From contig NC_092677.1 in NCBI RefSeq assembly GCF_964355755.1, positions 22,416,101 through 22,480,100 on the forward strand: 64,000 bases of DNA, given 5' to 3'. This DNA comes from Antedon mediterranea (lineage: Eukaryota > Echinodermata > Crinoidea > Comatulida > Antedonidae). The translations under genes were made by a program, and so were the position numbers. Under the pieces are notes generated by a model, which was given only the letters and a program-made list of their open reading frames with translations, was not told where the DNA came from and ran no database searches. Below, in pieces: positions 36,730 through 48,860 of the stretch. Numbering within the stretch: the first letter of the stretch is position 1; each line of letters begins with the position of its first letter.

Positions 36730-37370
36730 ATAGTTAATTGTATTTTCTTGTAGTGCAGTATGTTGTAAAATATATTTTGTACATAATGGATACAATCATC
36801 ATCCTCATCTTCATCATTAGAATAAGAATCGTCATCGTAAGGTTTGTTCTGGCAGTCAACCCCACAAATCTGTACATACTGTAGTACATTGTGTAGCTGA
36901 CAAGAGCATTTTGATTTTCCATCTTGTTTTCTGACAACCGCAGAGTGTCAGTTCTAGAATGTTATCTGGTGCTGGAGGTAATTTACCCAAGACAATTTTT
37001 TAAGCATGTATCGTTTACTATTTTCCATCCATGATCAGAGGGACTAGGGATGTCTGGAAATTGATCTAAACATCTATGATGAACTGCAGCTTGGTAATTA
37101 GCTCTTAAATTGTGTTTAGTTAAGGAATCTTTTGAAGGGGGCATGTAGGCTTCAGCTTTGGTCAACATTAAAAATGAGTTGTACCTTGCTTCATTTACAT
37201 TACAGCAATCTTGACCATATAGTTGTCATACAAACTTCTCAAGAACTTCATTAACGTCCGTCCATTGAGAAAGAACTCCCCAGTTGCTTAAAAGAATAAA
37301 CGGTAGACATACTTTGAATATCCCATTGAATAAGCGTGTTGAAGCCAGTCCTGGGAATATCTCATTTGCA
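36730..37370 (-). pseudogene. XPG/FEN-like gene, C-terminal fragment (locus 2)
   Basis: On the minus strand, YGQDCCNVNEARYNSFLMLT is followed by LRANYQAAVHHRCLDQFPDI and PSDHGWKI, then LPPAPDNI, a CGCQKT cysteine motif and an acidic tail (DDDSYSNDEDEDDD). At least two frame breaks are needed. It parallels locus 3 (38458-39697) over the same C-terminal region. Upstream coding is cut off at about 37380 by a (TATCA)n tract and repeat sequence. Confidence 0.6.
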
Positions 37371-37376
37371 CCAGTG

Positions 37377-37640
37377 CACTTCATATCATATCATATCATT
37401 TATTTCGCCAATATACAGTACAGTAAAAAGTAAGACATAAAAAAAAAACATTACAAAAGTAAATCAATGAGGCCGGATTACCTAAAAGTTATAAATAAAA
37501 ATAACTGTCGTGAGGCTCTCCACATTGAAATACTGACATAAAATGAATAACACACAAAAAAAACATGAATTCCTATAAAATTGAGATAAAACTATAAAAT
37601 TCTGCAATTGATTTATATAAACTTAACTTCATTAAAATGT
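37377..37640. repeat. probable LINE 3' end with ATATC microsatellite tail
   Basis: CATATCATATCATATCATTT followed by TTTCGCCAATATACAGTACA and A-rich sequence. Short tandem tails of this type end CR1/L2-like LINEs. No coding part was recognised, and the exact right boundary is not visible. Confidence 0.35.
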
Positions 37641-38457
37641 AGGCAATATCCAATTTGCTAGGATACAATTGGACATTTTGTGTTGGCTCCAGATCAGTAG
37701 GCTTATCAAATGGTATCGGGCCTTTCTTTTTTCTCCCATGGGATGATTTCTGTAGAAAGCTTAGTTTTCAATTTCCGTAGTCCACACTTGACATCTACAT
37801 GATACTAAGTATATAAGTAGTTTTTAAGGTGACAAATCCAAAAATCAATGTTGCCAAGGTCAAAAGTTGCACACAAAGTTTATAATTGGATAATTAAAAA
37901 TAATTAAATAAAATAGCGATTGGTGAAATGTTAACAAAAATCTGTTTTCTTATCAACTAAGGCCAAGTACAGCATACAACAGCAAATTTTACATTCCATC
38001 TTACATAAGTTTGACCTAAATAACCTTGTAGTAGATATTGTTTCATCAATAGTGTTTTGTTTAAAAAAAATCTGGTTTTCAAATCATGAAAATGATAAGA
38101 CATCCATGAACAATATTTTAACATTATCAATTGCAATAATTATGATAATCCTCTATTTTCAACTTGCAATATTACATGATTATTTTAATGTCTATTTTAA
38201 TCGTCATAAGTTATGTTTTCCAGCAACTAATCTTTTCAAGTCAGTCAAATTATACTTGCACATAATAAAACAACAGGACACTGTGATTCAGTACTGTAAT
38301 GTGTAAATGACTATTTATTAAGCATTAACAGTATTTATGACCAGTTATTCTTCTTTCTCATGGGTTTATTATTAAGTTTAATGTAATTTACGGTATTAAT
38401 AAAAAAAGTGATTATACAAATAACAATTTTAAGTATTCATTTTTCCTTCTCTTAATC

Positions 38458-39697
38458 TAGTCTTCGTCAGAATCCTCTCCTCCTGTATCATCGCTATCAT
38501 CAATATCGCCATCTTCAAGATCTTGTTTAATATTACTGCAATCTATGCACTTGCATCTGAGTCTGTACATGACATTTTGCTACGTACACATTCACAGCGG
38601 TTTGTGATGCATTTTGTTTTTTTTGCACCCACATTGTGTTGATGACAGTAGGTTGTCTGGAGCTGGTGGCAATTCTCCCCAATCAATACTAAGTGCATTG
38701 CTATCCATCTTCCAACCATGGTTAACTGGATCAGGAATTTCATGGAACTGCTCCAGAGCTCTTCTATGTATTGCAGCTTGATAGTTTGCGCGTAGTACAT
38801 GCTTCTTAATCGAATCCTGATTTGGTGGCATAGCTGTCTCAAATTTACTGTCCATTCTATTGTATCTGGCTAGATTTACAGATCATCATTGTAACATTTT
38901 GGCCATACAATTTGCAAACAAACTCCTCAATGGTTTTAAAAAGTGTGGAATGGTGAACCCAACTCCTGAAAAGCTGACTGGTAACTTTCATTAGCCATCA
39001 ATAGTTTTAAACTTTTAGTTTTCCCTTGGCCATAAAAGGCACTCACAGAATCACATCTTGTGAAACAATGTAAGCCAATTAGTGCTTCTGACACTTCATT
39101 TTCAAGATGGTCTTGTATAGTTTGCATATCAAGTGTTCGTTGTAAGTCTCCCCTGCCGGTATGAAAAAACAGTCTACCTTGAATATGGCTTCCAAGACTG
39201 AGGGCAATTACAAACACATCCGTATCAGGGCTTCTGATAACAATGTTTGACTGCGAAGTGGATGCAGTGGATTGGTTATGCATGATGCATTAAATGACTA
39301 TGTAACAACAGCCTGGTGTCGGCCTCTTCATGTTTTGATTCAAGCTCTGCAATTGGTTCCACTTTTAGTATTCCATTATTAGCACTGAATGAATGACAAT
39401 GATTACCATGTGACAGATAAAGTGTAACTCCTTTTAACATTTCAGGCTTGATTTCTGAATATGACTTAAATAAAAATTCTACTAGGGCTTCTTTGTTTGC
39501 ACCACATGAAAGAAATTTTTTCCATTGTCGAGGAACTTGCTGATCAGAACTATAGATTTTGATTTGCTGTATCCCCTCAATTGATCGCCTTCCCCTTTCA
39601 GTATTTTTTATACTGATCGGTGGATACTGGTCAGTAACTAAATGCACAGTGTCTGCAAACGTGACTACCTTGATTTGACTTGCCTGGAATAGTTGTC
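38458..39697 (-). pseudogene. XPG/FEN-like gene, nuclease core and C-terminus (locus 3)
   Basis: From 39697 on the minus strand: QLFQASQIKVVTFADT, VHLVTDQYPPISIKNTERG, CGANKEALVEFLF, then SKHEEADTRLLLHSH, VIRSPDTDVFVIAL, LHCFTRCDSVSAFYGQGKTK, and LRANYQAAIHRRALEQFHEI followed by NHGWKM, LPPAPDNLLSSTQCGCKK and a C-terminal acidic tail with a TAG stop at 38458. HEEAD, SPDTDV and RCDSVSAFYGQGK line up with the E-x-E-A, DxD and GCDY..GIG.K motifs of XPG/FEN nucleases; that mapping is my inference. Frame breaks at about 39290, 38900 and 38600. Cut upstream by the hAT element at 39698. Confidence 0.65.
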
Positions 39698-42600
39698 CAG
39701 CCCGCGAAATTTACCTCGGCATTCGGCAATGCCGAGGTAAATGCCGAGGTCCTGCTAGCTTACCACGGCATTGATTTGCCGAGGCTCTTTTTATTGATTT
39801 AAGCCTTGGAGTAAAATCAAGGCTACCACATACACAGCAAATAAATAGTTTTATGCCTTACAGTTTTTTTTTAATTTACCTTCGTTACAAGTGAATTAAA
39901 TATATCTTAATATGTTTGTACGTTGGAGTTATTATTAGGCCTAGGCCTACACTGGTTTTATTTTACACACAAGATAGGGCCGAAGAGAGAGAGGCGAGGC
40001 CAGCGACCGCTCCGGCGTTTACAACAACAACAACGAACTACGCTCAGTCTCTCTCTATCGTCTCGTGTGATGTGAGTTTAGTGAGGCATGACAAATCACA
40101 TGACTTATTGTTACTTGGTAGATTCCGGTTTTTCTGCTGTGATTATTTTATTTCTTAAGAAGTCATACTACAATTCTTGATTACTTTTATCAATTTTCAT
40201 TTGAACATGTACCGTTTAAAGTTGTAATATGAATTAACAGTCAATAAATATTTAAAACATTATAGTTGTATTGTCAGTTTATTTCTTATTATTATGGTGT
40301 CCTGCTGAGAGAATGGAAGAGTCCAACTTGTATTTGGGATTGAAAACCGCCAGCGGATATCACGTGACTTTAGCAAGCGGTGCGTGTGTGTACACAATTA
40401 AACCATTCAAGGCTTTTTACTACTAGTTAATAATCTACTTAAATCCTTCTTTCTGATTGGTGAGTTGTTTCATCATTGTATAGCGTTATATTGTTTGATA
40501 ACGTAAGATTATCACCAATACTACTGCTATTAGGCTGCCTTATTATTTTTTTAATTATAATAATAACACGGCCCCCATCCCATGTCTATCAATTAAAATA
40601 TACTACAATTAATGTTAATTGGTAACAACAAACAAATATATAGGGTCTATATTTAATGTTAATGTCATATTATTTATGTAATCGGTTGATTTAATTAAAA
40701 CATTTATTTGTATAAAAATTATAATGAATAAACGTCTTTTGATTCGATCACTGTATGGTGTATGTGTAGGCCTTTTATTTGATTTTATGGAATATTTATA
40801 TTGCAGATTATGCCTTCTAAAAAAGTTGTTTTAAAGTGGGGGTTCGACTGCTTAGGATACGATGTCGACGAGGATGACATTGTTACAAAAATATGGTGCA
40901 AAACATGCCGCGAGTTTTGTGAAATTTGCGAAGAGACACCCTCGATGCGAGCCCGTACTGGTGCCGTTAAGCCTGATTGTTTTGCCCGAGGAACTTCGAC
41001 AATTAAAAAGAACAATTTTCAAGATCATGTTAAAAAAAGCAGGGCTCATGAAATTTCTGTGTTAAGACTCACAGAGTTAAATAAAATGAAAGAAACACCA
41101 ATGGAAACCTCTCGTAGCGCCGAGAGCTCTGGAGCGTCCAAACCAAATACTTTGATGCCATACCTTCAGGGAATGTCACTTAAACAACACAATCAACTAC
41201 AAAAAAAATTTCAATTGGCGCATTTCTTAGTTGGCAATGCCAAATCATTCAAATTCTATGCCGATATGGCCGAATTTGAAAAAAAATATCATGGAGTGGA
41301 TCTTGGAACCGGGTACATAAATGATAAGTCGTGTAGAGAAATCGTGTTCTATATTAGTGAAAGTTTAAAGTTAGAAAAGATTACCGAACCACTAAACAAC
41401 AATAAAGCAAATTACTACAGTATTCTTAACGACGGAAGCAGCAGTGCAAAAACCATGGATGAGAAAGAGTTATTTCTAATTAAGACTGCTGCTTTCGGTG
41501 TTCCCACCTTTAATGTTATGACACTGGAAGAGCCGAGTAGCACAACCGCTGAAGGTCTAAAGGATGCTCTTGACTCATCGTTTGTCAAGATGAATTTTAC
41601 GTTCGATAGAAAATTGAAAGAGTTGGGCATGTGCAGTGACGGTGCAGCCGTCAACTTGAAACTACACAGGTAATTTTAGTAGTGATAGACTTATAAATTC
41701 TTTACTAATTCAAATAAATAATCAACAGTATAAATTATAGTAGTAGCCTAATTAATACAGTATGTCTAAAATAAAAAACAGAATAATTTATTCAATTGTA
41801 AATAATTAATTTTTTTTTTCATCATTTGTATACAGACTAATAAAAGAGGAAATCGGGGATCACTATACTTTTACTCACTGTCCTTCGCACAGGGTTGAGC
41901 TGGCCATTAGAGATGCGTTTGGCATAAGTGACCTCAACACCGAGAGCCAAGAAGACGTCAATTCGACGTATAGTTTATTTAAACGGGCAAATCTCCGATG
42001 GCGACTTTTCAAACAACACTCGCAACACATCGGACAGGTCTACCACAAATACAAGCGACCTAATGGAACCAGGTGGACAGAGCATCAAGCTGCTGGATTG
42101 TCATCATACATGCACAATCTTCCTATATTAATTAGTTATTGCAACAACCAAATCGCCCAACCCACTAACACAACCATGAAAAATCTTCGCCCCAAACTAC
42201 AAGGAATCACAAACAACATCACAAAATTAAATCATATAATATTCAATTCAATTAAGCTAGATATCTTGAAATACCTGACCCCACTCACAAAATCACTGCA
42301 ATCAACAGATCTAATCTTGCCCGACCTAATTTCTATCACAACATCCGTTCTTTCACAAACATCAAAATTATCTCAAATTGTCCACGAAAATGACACGTCC
42401 GTTTTTGAAAATGATACGTATTTCCCCACAACTTCTCAAATCCTGAAAGATGTAGTCGTTGATGAGAACCCTGTAATCCAAGAGAGACTTACACGTCATC
42501 AAGCCGAGGGCGATGATGGGCATATGACATATATGTTCCGTGGCTACCTCGTTAAGGGCAACCTAATTCGAGCGAAACAACAAAACTTGGCAGAAGTCCG

Positions 42601-43788
42601 GAAAATCCTTTACAAATTATTAAACGCATTCAAAGACCGCTTAAGTTCGATCACAACTGACGATGTTTTTGTTGCTGTTGCAGAGGTTCTAAACACCAAG
42701 AATTACAGATATAAGGAGAGCGAATCTATTTACGATAATGTGAAAGTGATAGTCGATAAGTACAAGCCATTGCTAGAAGCAAACGGCTGTATTCTGACCA
42801 AATTGTATACAGAAGTAGACATTTTGCACAATCATATTTTAAAGTTTTTCAAAATTAGTTCTCCATCCAAAGTTTGGCCACAAATTTTCAACATGAAGCA
42901 GTCACTTGGCATTGTCAATATTTTGCACATTGTTGAGTTGTGTATTTCTTTACCAATTGGCAATGCTGAAACGGAGAGAGTTTTTTCTTTTTTATGGCGA
43001 ATTTTTTCAAAAGAACGCCAATCGTTGTCCAACGACACCCTTAATGACATCCTTAGATTAAGGGCCGATAGGGACTACGATCCAACACGATACAACAGGG
43101 CCATTGAGCTGTTCCTATCGGTTCATCGTTCTGGGGAAGTCCGCAAACGTGCTCGCCGTCTAGATGGTCACGCCACAAAAAAACGGCGAACTGGCGAAGA
43201 TGGCGATCATGTCACTGCAGTGGATGTCGTTGGCGACGATGGCCCATCCGAATCCGAAGAAGAATGGACGGATTCGTCATCAGGCGATGAGTTCTAAGCA
43301 GGCCTAGGCCTAGTTTATATCATTTTGTATTTTTGTACACCAAAACAGTACCTACATGTACCAGGCTTGTTTTCATTTGACAATAATTAAAAATATAAAA
43401 AGAAGTAAATATCAACGTTGTTCGTCTCTTTTTACACTCCGTTTCACCATCGTGTGAAATACATGGTTGTCATGGTTTTCAGTTCTATATTATTATTACT
43501 GCCGCGTAATCGTCATTGGATGATGATCAGCAGATCCTTTTGTGATTGGCTACAAGGGTTCTTTTGTTTGCGTGGTTTTATTTAGAGAGCATGCAAGCCG
43601 CGCCGCAAATGCACTGTACATTATCAACACAGCTATTTTTAGATACAGTACAGTTAATGTGTGTGTGATTGAATACTAAAAATAGCTTTGGGGGCTGAAC
43701 AAAAAAAATGCCGACGTGTTGCCGAGGTGGGCTTCGTTTACGTCGGCATTTTTTTGCCGAGGTCATTTCGTCCCAATTTCGAGGGCTG
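39698..43788. mobile_element. complete hAT DNA transposon (4.09 kb)
   Basis: The ends are inverted: CAGCCCGCGAAATT at 39698 and AATTTCGAGGGCTG ending 43788. GTTGTC lies directly outside both ends (39692-39697 and 43789-43794), a 6-bp putative target duplication. TGCCGAGG-type subterminal repeats cluster at both ends; 39713-39738 is a palindrome (ACCTCGGCATT..AATGCCGAGGT). It encloses one intact transposase gene. The usual hAT duplication is 8 bp, so 6 bp is unusual or coincidental. Left flank: XPG-like locus 3. Right flank: LINE 5' region. Confidence 0.8.
40810..43297 (+). CDS. hAT transposase, intact, two exons (773 aa)
   Basis: ATG at 40810; exon 1 to 41669, intron 41670-41835 (GTAATT...ACAG), exon 2 41836-43297. 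Splicing turns CAC AG plus A into an in-frame Arg and gives 773 codons with no stop. A CCHH-type finger near residues 25-75 (WCKTCREFC and later FQDHVKKSRAH) resembles the BED/TTF fingers of hAT proteins. Catalytic-type motifs: NDGSSSAKTMDEKE, GMCSDGAAVNLKLHR and CPSHRVELAIRDAF. The C-terminal dimerisation region is VELCISLPIGNAETERVFSF followed by LSNDTLNDILRLR. The tail is basic, then acidic. A splice-acceptor-like TTTATATTGCAG ends just upstream of the ATG, so a 5' leader exon is possible. Active or recently active; domestication is possible but the flanking ends favour a transposon. Confidence 0.85.
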
Positions 43789-43794
43789 GTTGTC

Positions 43795-44440
43795 TTTATC
43801 CAAAAGCATACGAAATTACAGCTACCATGTGCAATGCAAGATTCACAGGCAAAATCATCACCAACAAAAATAGCAACACCACCACCTCTCTTGTTGCATC
43901 TATTCTTCGTGAACTTTTTAAAACCTGAACAATTCACAAAATCAATAGTAGTATCATTCAGCCAAGTCTCTGTTAACACAGCTATATCGACTTTGAATTT
44001 GGAAATGGTGGTTTCAAATTCATCAATCTTATTTTTAACAGAGCGGGCATTAGCAAGGAAAAGTCTCGGACAGGAAACTCTTGATCTACGTAGTTTGATT
44101 GTGACCAGATTATTTCGAGAAGAGCCACTTTTGTTGAGGGCGGCCATGGTGGTAGACCTAGGCCTACGCCCATAACCAATAACGACTTTAATCTTACGAC
44201 TTTTATTTCTGCCACCACGAGAACCTCTCGGTTTTCTCAATATCAGGAGCTCCTTAGCAATGTTGAAGAAAGATGGATTATCGTAGAAACATTTACCCTG
44301 GTTGAAAGATTTTAGGTCAGCAGTAGAGTAACGGACAGCCATCGAGGAGATGCCAGTACCGAGACGGGCTAGCTGAGTGTACCGCGCACAAATAGGTACA
44401 CCTGCTCCTACAGCTGGCTTGGTGATAGTAATGAGGGCGC
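43795..44440 (-). pseudogene. CR1-like LINE 5' part (AP endonuclease), truncated
   Basis: Minus-strand frame from 44342 (MAVRYSTADLKSFNQGK) leads into an arginine/glycine-rich stretch and the endonuclease start LFLANARSVKNKIDEFETTI, AVLTETWLNDTTI and NKRGGGVAIFVGD. These are the N-terminal signatures of APE-type LINE endonucleases. Coding stops at the hAT end (43788). The sequence beyond the hAT is not LINE but XPG-like locus 3, so the 3' part of the LINE is missing. Confidence 0.75.
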
Positions 44441-44449
44441 TTCACTGAT

Positions 44450-45300
44450 GCCGTTTGAAATTTAAATTCGCTCTCCTTTTCACCTAACATTTTACCATTT
44501 TTTAACGCTTTTTTTTTCGTCTCGTGCCGAGTATTGTGCAAGTTGGTTGTTTGGTGTTTATTATTATTTGTCTTTTGATGGTATTTTGCTAGTTTTGCCT
44601 GTATTAACTGAACTTTGGAGTTAGATTGCAAGTCACTACATTCGTTGGCTTGTATCTTTCTTTCTTGGTTCCTTAGACAATTTCTGTGATACATTAAATC
44701 AAAGGTGGCACAGTCAGACGCTTGATTCACATGGGCTAAAGCTATTCTGACCCTTTCATCGAGTGTTTTTGACTTAATGATGAGGGGCTTGCTCCCCATT
44801 GCCTCACTTTCAGCTCGATGGAGCTCACCACTTGTTGGATTAGAGCACTGAAAGACACAGCTTTTTATGTATGTAACATTGCCACATCGTTTTAATCTAG
44901 ATCCTGATAGGTCTACCATTGAAGTGCTTGACAGTGCATCCGATTTTGACGGACGTCCCCTTTTTGGTGGAACTACCGTCTTCGACGATGTTAAACATTC
45001 TCTAAATCTTTTTTCAGCCCTTTTCAATTTCTCATTATGCACAATCGTTTTGTAACACCCAGGATGGTAAACTGAATCAAAAAAGTCTTTCTCTGTAAGA
45101 TTTCGGATTCTTTCACAGAGGTGTGAAAAGTTTGTTTCCCCAAATGATGCCCGTTTATTGGCATACTCCCTAATCTTTTCTAGGCTTTCTCTTGAAGGCT
45201 TTAGCGTCAAAGGCTTTGATGCGCAAACTGCGCAAACATTTACGCATATAATACACTTGCCTGTTTTCTTTTTAGATGTAGAGGTTTCTTCAGTAGTCAT
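44450..45300 (-). pseudogene. XPG-like family N-terminal exon fused to LINE sequence (locus 4)
   Basis: ATG at 45300 opens an uninterrupted frame to 44317. Residues 17-30 form CIICVNVCAVC. FFDSVYHPGCYKTIV and FDLMYHRNCLRNQERK are paired Cys/His motifs; GRPSKSDAL resembles an AT-hook. Past about residue 285 (near 44450) the frame runs into LINE 5' sequence, so the last 40 or so residues are probably not native. Similar N-terminal Cys/His layout to 50372-50725. Could be the missing front of locus 3, separated by LINE and hAT sequence. Confidence 0.55.
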
Positions 45301-46308
45301 GTTAAATTGTGATGACGATGTCTTATACAGTAGTTCGATTAATATAAATTATTCATAATTATAATGTTCCCATGCTTCTTCTTTTGACTAATTACCCTTT
45401 CAATCTAAATTGTATGTAGGTAAATGTGGTGTCACTTACTGCTGGCGTAGGTCAGTAACCTCAGTATCAGTCTATACCGCCGCATGCATTTATAAGTGTA
45501 ACAAAGAACTAGGCCTTTAAACACTGGGTGTACATGCGTACTGGCATGCTGAGGGATAGGATTGGGAAAGGGGGTGGGTGGGTGTGGCTGGGTGTAAAGA
45601 ATAAAAATACAATTTTAGAGGGCTTCATTTGACGTCACACATGAATTACCTACGGTATTTACGGTAATATTCGGAAAATGAAGTCAATTTCCCCCTGGGG
45701 GGAGTTATCCCTCCCTCACACTATTGAAAAGGCGTCCCACGCATTACCGATGGTGAGGAAGGTTAATAGGTTATAAAAATAAACTTTTGTATTATTTTAT
45801 GCAATATTATACTGGATTTTATATCTTATTACCAATAATGTCTTTAAAAATGCGGCCATTTTGAAATTAAAAATGGCGGATGAAGACGTATTCGAAAAAA
45901 TGGCACCTTAGTTTTTTGGATTCAGCATGTTTTAATTGACAAAATAAAACAAAAAAATCTATTTTGGCACAAATATCGAGCTAGCGACTAAATTTATGAC
46001 ATAATGAACCGTACTATAAGGTCTCCTGGGATAAGGGACCAAATATATTACAGCATGGAGCTCCATGATTATACAGTAACTGTCTTGGGGGATTTCATTG
46101 TATTCACACACTCCCATATTAACTTTTATAATTAACTACCTTTTCACTTTTCACGTCGAATTCATTGTCCGACAATACAATTATTGGTTGTGTATCATGT
46201 GTTGTTTCATCACTGGATGAATCACTAATATGAGAACAACTTGGCATCTATAAGAAGTAAATAAAATCAATCAATTAAAAGTTATACTTAAGAAAAGCAA
46301 CTATAAAA

Positions 46309-46385
46309 CGAATGAAACGAATGAATGAAATGAATGAAATGAATGAAATGAATGAAATGAATGAAATGAATGAAATGAAATGAAT
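46309..46385. repeat. GAATGAAAT minisatellite
   Basis: About seven tandem units of GAATGAAAT(G/C) in an intron-like gap between two predicted exons of the minus-strand gene. Confidence 0.85.
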
Positions 46386-46680
46386 TATTATTATCCCCAC
46401 GTTACCTGAAAATGAGTAGTTTTCACACGTTTATTTTTAACATTGGTGGACGTGGTGTCTTTGTTCTGCTTTTCAGAATCAAACGAGCATCTGAAATTAT
46501 AAGTGATAAATGTGACGACGGTCGTAAATAAAAAAAAAAATAGCATAGGCTTAATTGAAACATTATCTTTAAAATAGCAAAATTTTGCAAGGCTTTGCGT
46601 AACTGTCCCGTTTATTATTTCAGCTCGAACCTCGTTCCCGAGATCCCTTTTTAGCGATACCAATAAGCATGGATGTGTTA

Positions 46681-47186
46681 TTAAAGTGGAGGTCCACCCA
46701 AGAATGTTTAATTTTTTATTTTGTTTAGTTAGTAAGTATAATTATCCATCCCTGTTTTGGAATTTTTACGAATTTTTTGTGAGTAAATCTTTTTTTAAAT
46801 AGCCGATTATTAGGCCTACTCTGTGGGAATAGCTCAAATTACAGGTTTAAATCCCAATTATTTTATAATATACAAAACTAAATCTTGCAATAGTGGGGGA
46901 AATTTAAATTAAAAAAAGGAACGGTCATGCAAAAAAAAATATTAGCGAAAAATGGTATTCTAGGGTGTTTTAACCATATTTGTTCATTTCTGATGTTTTT
47001 ATTTGCGTAAAGTAGTTATTAGTGCGTGATTACTATTTATAATTTACCCACTTTGTGTGTAAAAGGGATGAACAAATTGTAAAAATTTCCAAATATGGAT
47101 GACTACACTTTTTATGAATGATGAATGAATGAATGAAACCTGAATGATGAAAAATAAAACATTTTTGGGTGGACCTCCCCTTTAAA
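46681..47186. mobile_element. TTAA-flanked MITE inside a coding exon
   Basis: Ends AGTGGAGGTCCACCCAAGAATG and its inverted partner CATTTTTGGGTGGACCTCCCCT, with TTAA on both sides (about 46680 and 47183). It contains ATGAATGA tandem repeats near 47116-47150. Removing it with one TTAA joins two open frames on the minus strand in phase (TGQNIFAVL to ITHPCLLVSLKRDLG). A TTAA target fits Kolobok or piggyBac relatives. Confidence 0.75.
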
Positions 47187-47265
47187 ACAGCAAAGATGTT
47201 CTGGCCCGTATTGTCTTCTTCTTCAGTAGTTGGTGGTCCGAATATCAATGAGGGAAAGGAGGATT

Positions 47266-47310
47266 GCTGTAGAATAATAATGATAATAATAATAATGATA
47301 ATGACAGACG
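47266..47310. repeat. AAT/GATAAT microsatellite
   Basis: Tandem AATAATAATGATAAT units immediately upstream (minus-strand sense) of the exon beginning at 47266. Confidence 0.7.
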
Positions 47311-48636
47311 GAGGTCAAAGAGGTCAGAATTTCAACTAAATTAAATAATAGGCCATTTTGCGGAGGTAATAACCACTCTTAACGCTTACCGGTACTTTAC
47401 TATGAAACCTCCGATTGGTGGACACATAAGACATAATTAAATGGTTTTATTGTGGAAATATACACTTATTAGCAACGATCTACATTAATATTAATTTGTT
47501 ATATATATAAATTATTTAAAATTTACCTAATATCAGGCGCCATAACTTGAAGTCACTGGGCAGCATTTTTTTTCAATCCGCCACCTGTATGTAAAAGCAG
47601 CCATATATAAGTACATAACGCTTCAGATGCATCATTTGAAGTGTCCTGGAAGATCTTCAAAAGTCCCCCTTCTCCATTACCATCAAGACCTTTACTGACC
47701 GGGTGCGTGTCAATCAGGAAAAATCTTCCATCCATTACTCCAACGAGAAATACATATGGCTCGCAGCAATATAGTGCCGTTGAAGTATGTTCTGTCGTTG
47801 ACATCTTCATAACTGCATTGTAAAATGCACCTTGACTCCGGACAAAATACGTGGCCTTTATGTAGAATTTCTTCGCTAAACTCGTAATCACATGGAATTT
47901 CTCCAATATGTCGGAGAGTTTTATAAGCTTCGTCCACATAGGATAGACCCATTTACCGTATCTCGTTGAGTTTCCGTGGTAACTCAGATATTACCTTCTC
48001 GATTAGTGATGGTAGCAATTCGAACCGAGAATACAATTCGTGCTCAGTGGTGATTTGTCGCAAGTCATGACAGAGCTTTGCGCACAAAAACGCACACTCA
48101 CTAGATGCCACAAAGTAATATGTCCGTATGTAATACAGGACAGTGTATTCATTAGAAGCCAATAATGTGTACTCCGGCTTCTTGTTTCATCCCATAATGA
48201 TATCGGCACATATCGCACGCAGGTGTGTGTTTAGATACATTAGATAGATCAAAAGTCACATCGATTTATTTTTTGATCCCCCAACTTAATACATAAAAGT
48301 AAATAATTCAATATGTTAATTGTCACAGTTTTATTTTATTCCATATTATGTCACAATGTGCCAGTTAGTACTCCAACCATGATCCGAAAATCGGACTTTC
48401 CGTACGGTATGCAGTCAGAACTTCGTTGTATTCTTTTAGCCGGTCACGTAATTTCACAAATCCACTAACAAATACTTATTAAACACCAATGTTTTATTTC
48501 AAAACAGTTCTTTTTTAATGTACATTCATGTTAGTATATATATGTTAGAACCTCAATTGTGACCTATCATATGGCTCGCGTCAAGTCTACTAAAATAACA
48601 AAATAGATGAACTGATTTAAAGAATAAAGACCACAA

Positions 48637-48860
48637 CCACCTCAGCATGGTTGGGGATGAGGTGAGAATTTGTAAGAAAATAATTACCTCTCTAGATGAC
48701 AAGAAAAATAGCTTAAAACGGCATTTAAAATAATTTAAATTAATTTAATTTTCAAGGTTGTGTTTTGTCCACCTCAGCCCCAACATGGTTAGGGCAGAAG
48801 TGAAATAAGCACCCTCTAGATCATGCCTGGCAATGTCTAATATCTTAAAATGGCATTTAA
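48637..48860. repeat. two diverged ~95-bp direct repeats
   Basis: 48637-48728 and 48768-48860 share CCACCTCAGC, CATGGTT.GGG, ACC(T)CTCTAGAT, A.CTTAAAA.GGCATTTAAA. No coding seen; the stretch 48861-49685 around it is also gene-free. Confidence 0.55.

Larger units (their letters stand above)
46139..48200 (-). pseudogene. unassigned multi-exon gene with a cysteine-protease-like DTH motif
   Basis: On the minus strand, 48162-47953 (SECAFLCAKLCHDLRQI, RFELLPSLIEKVISELP) and 47939-47553 (YVFLVGVMDGRFFLIDTHPV, then DGNGEGGLLKIF) are separate frames. FFLIDTHPV followed by a Gly-rich turn resembles the Asp-His region of USP-like and herpesvirus-tegument-like deubiquitinases; this is weak. Downstream exons have good splice sites: 47266 to about 46560 (split by a MITE), 46492-46408 (ends THFQ/gtaacg) and 46246-46139 (PSCSHISDSSSDETTHDTQP, then IIVLSDNEFD). 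Phases fit between the last two. Whether all belong to one gene is uncertain; the MITE-split exon and frame changes suggest a pseudogene. Confidence 0.4.

Noticed and set aside
43688-44175. Plus-strand frames opposite the LINE endonuclease
   Set aside because: Antisense shadows of the minus-strand LINE coding and hAT end.
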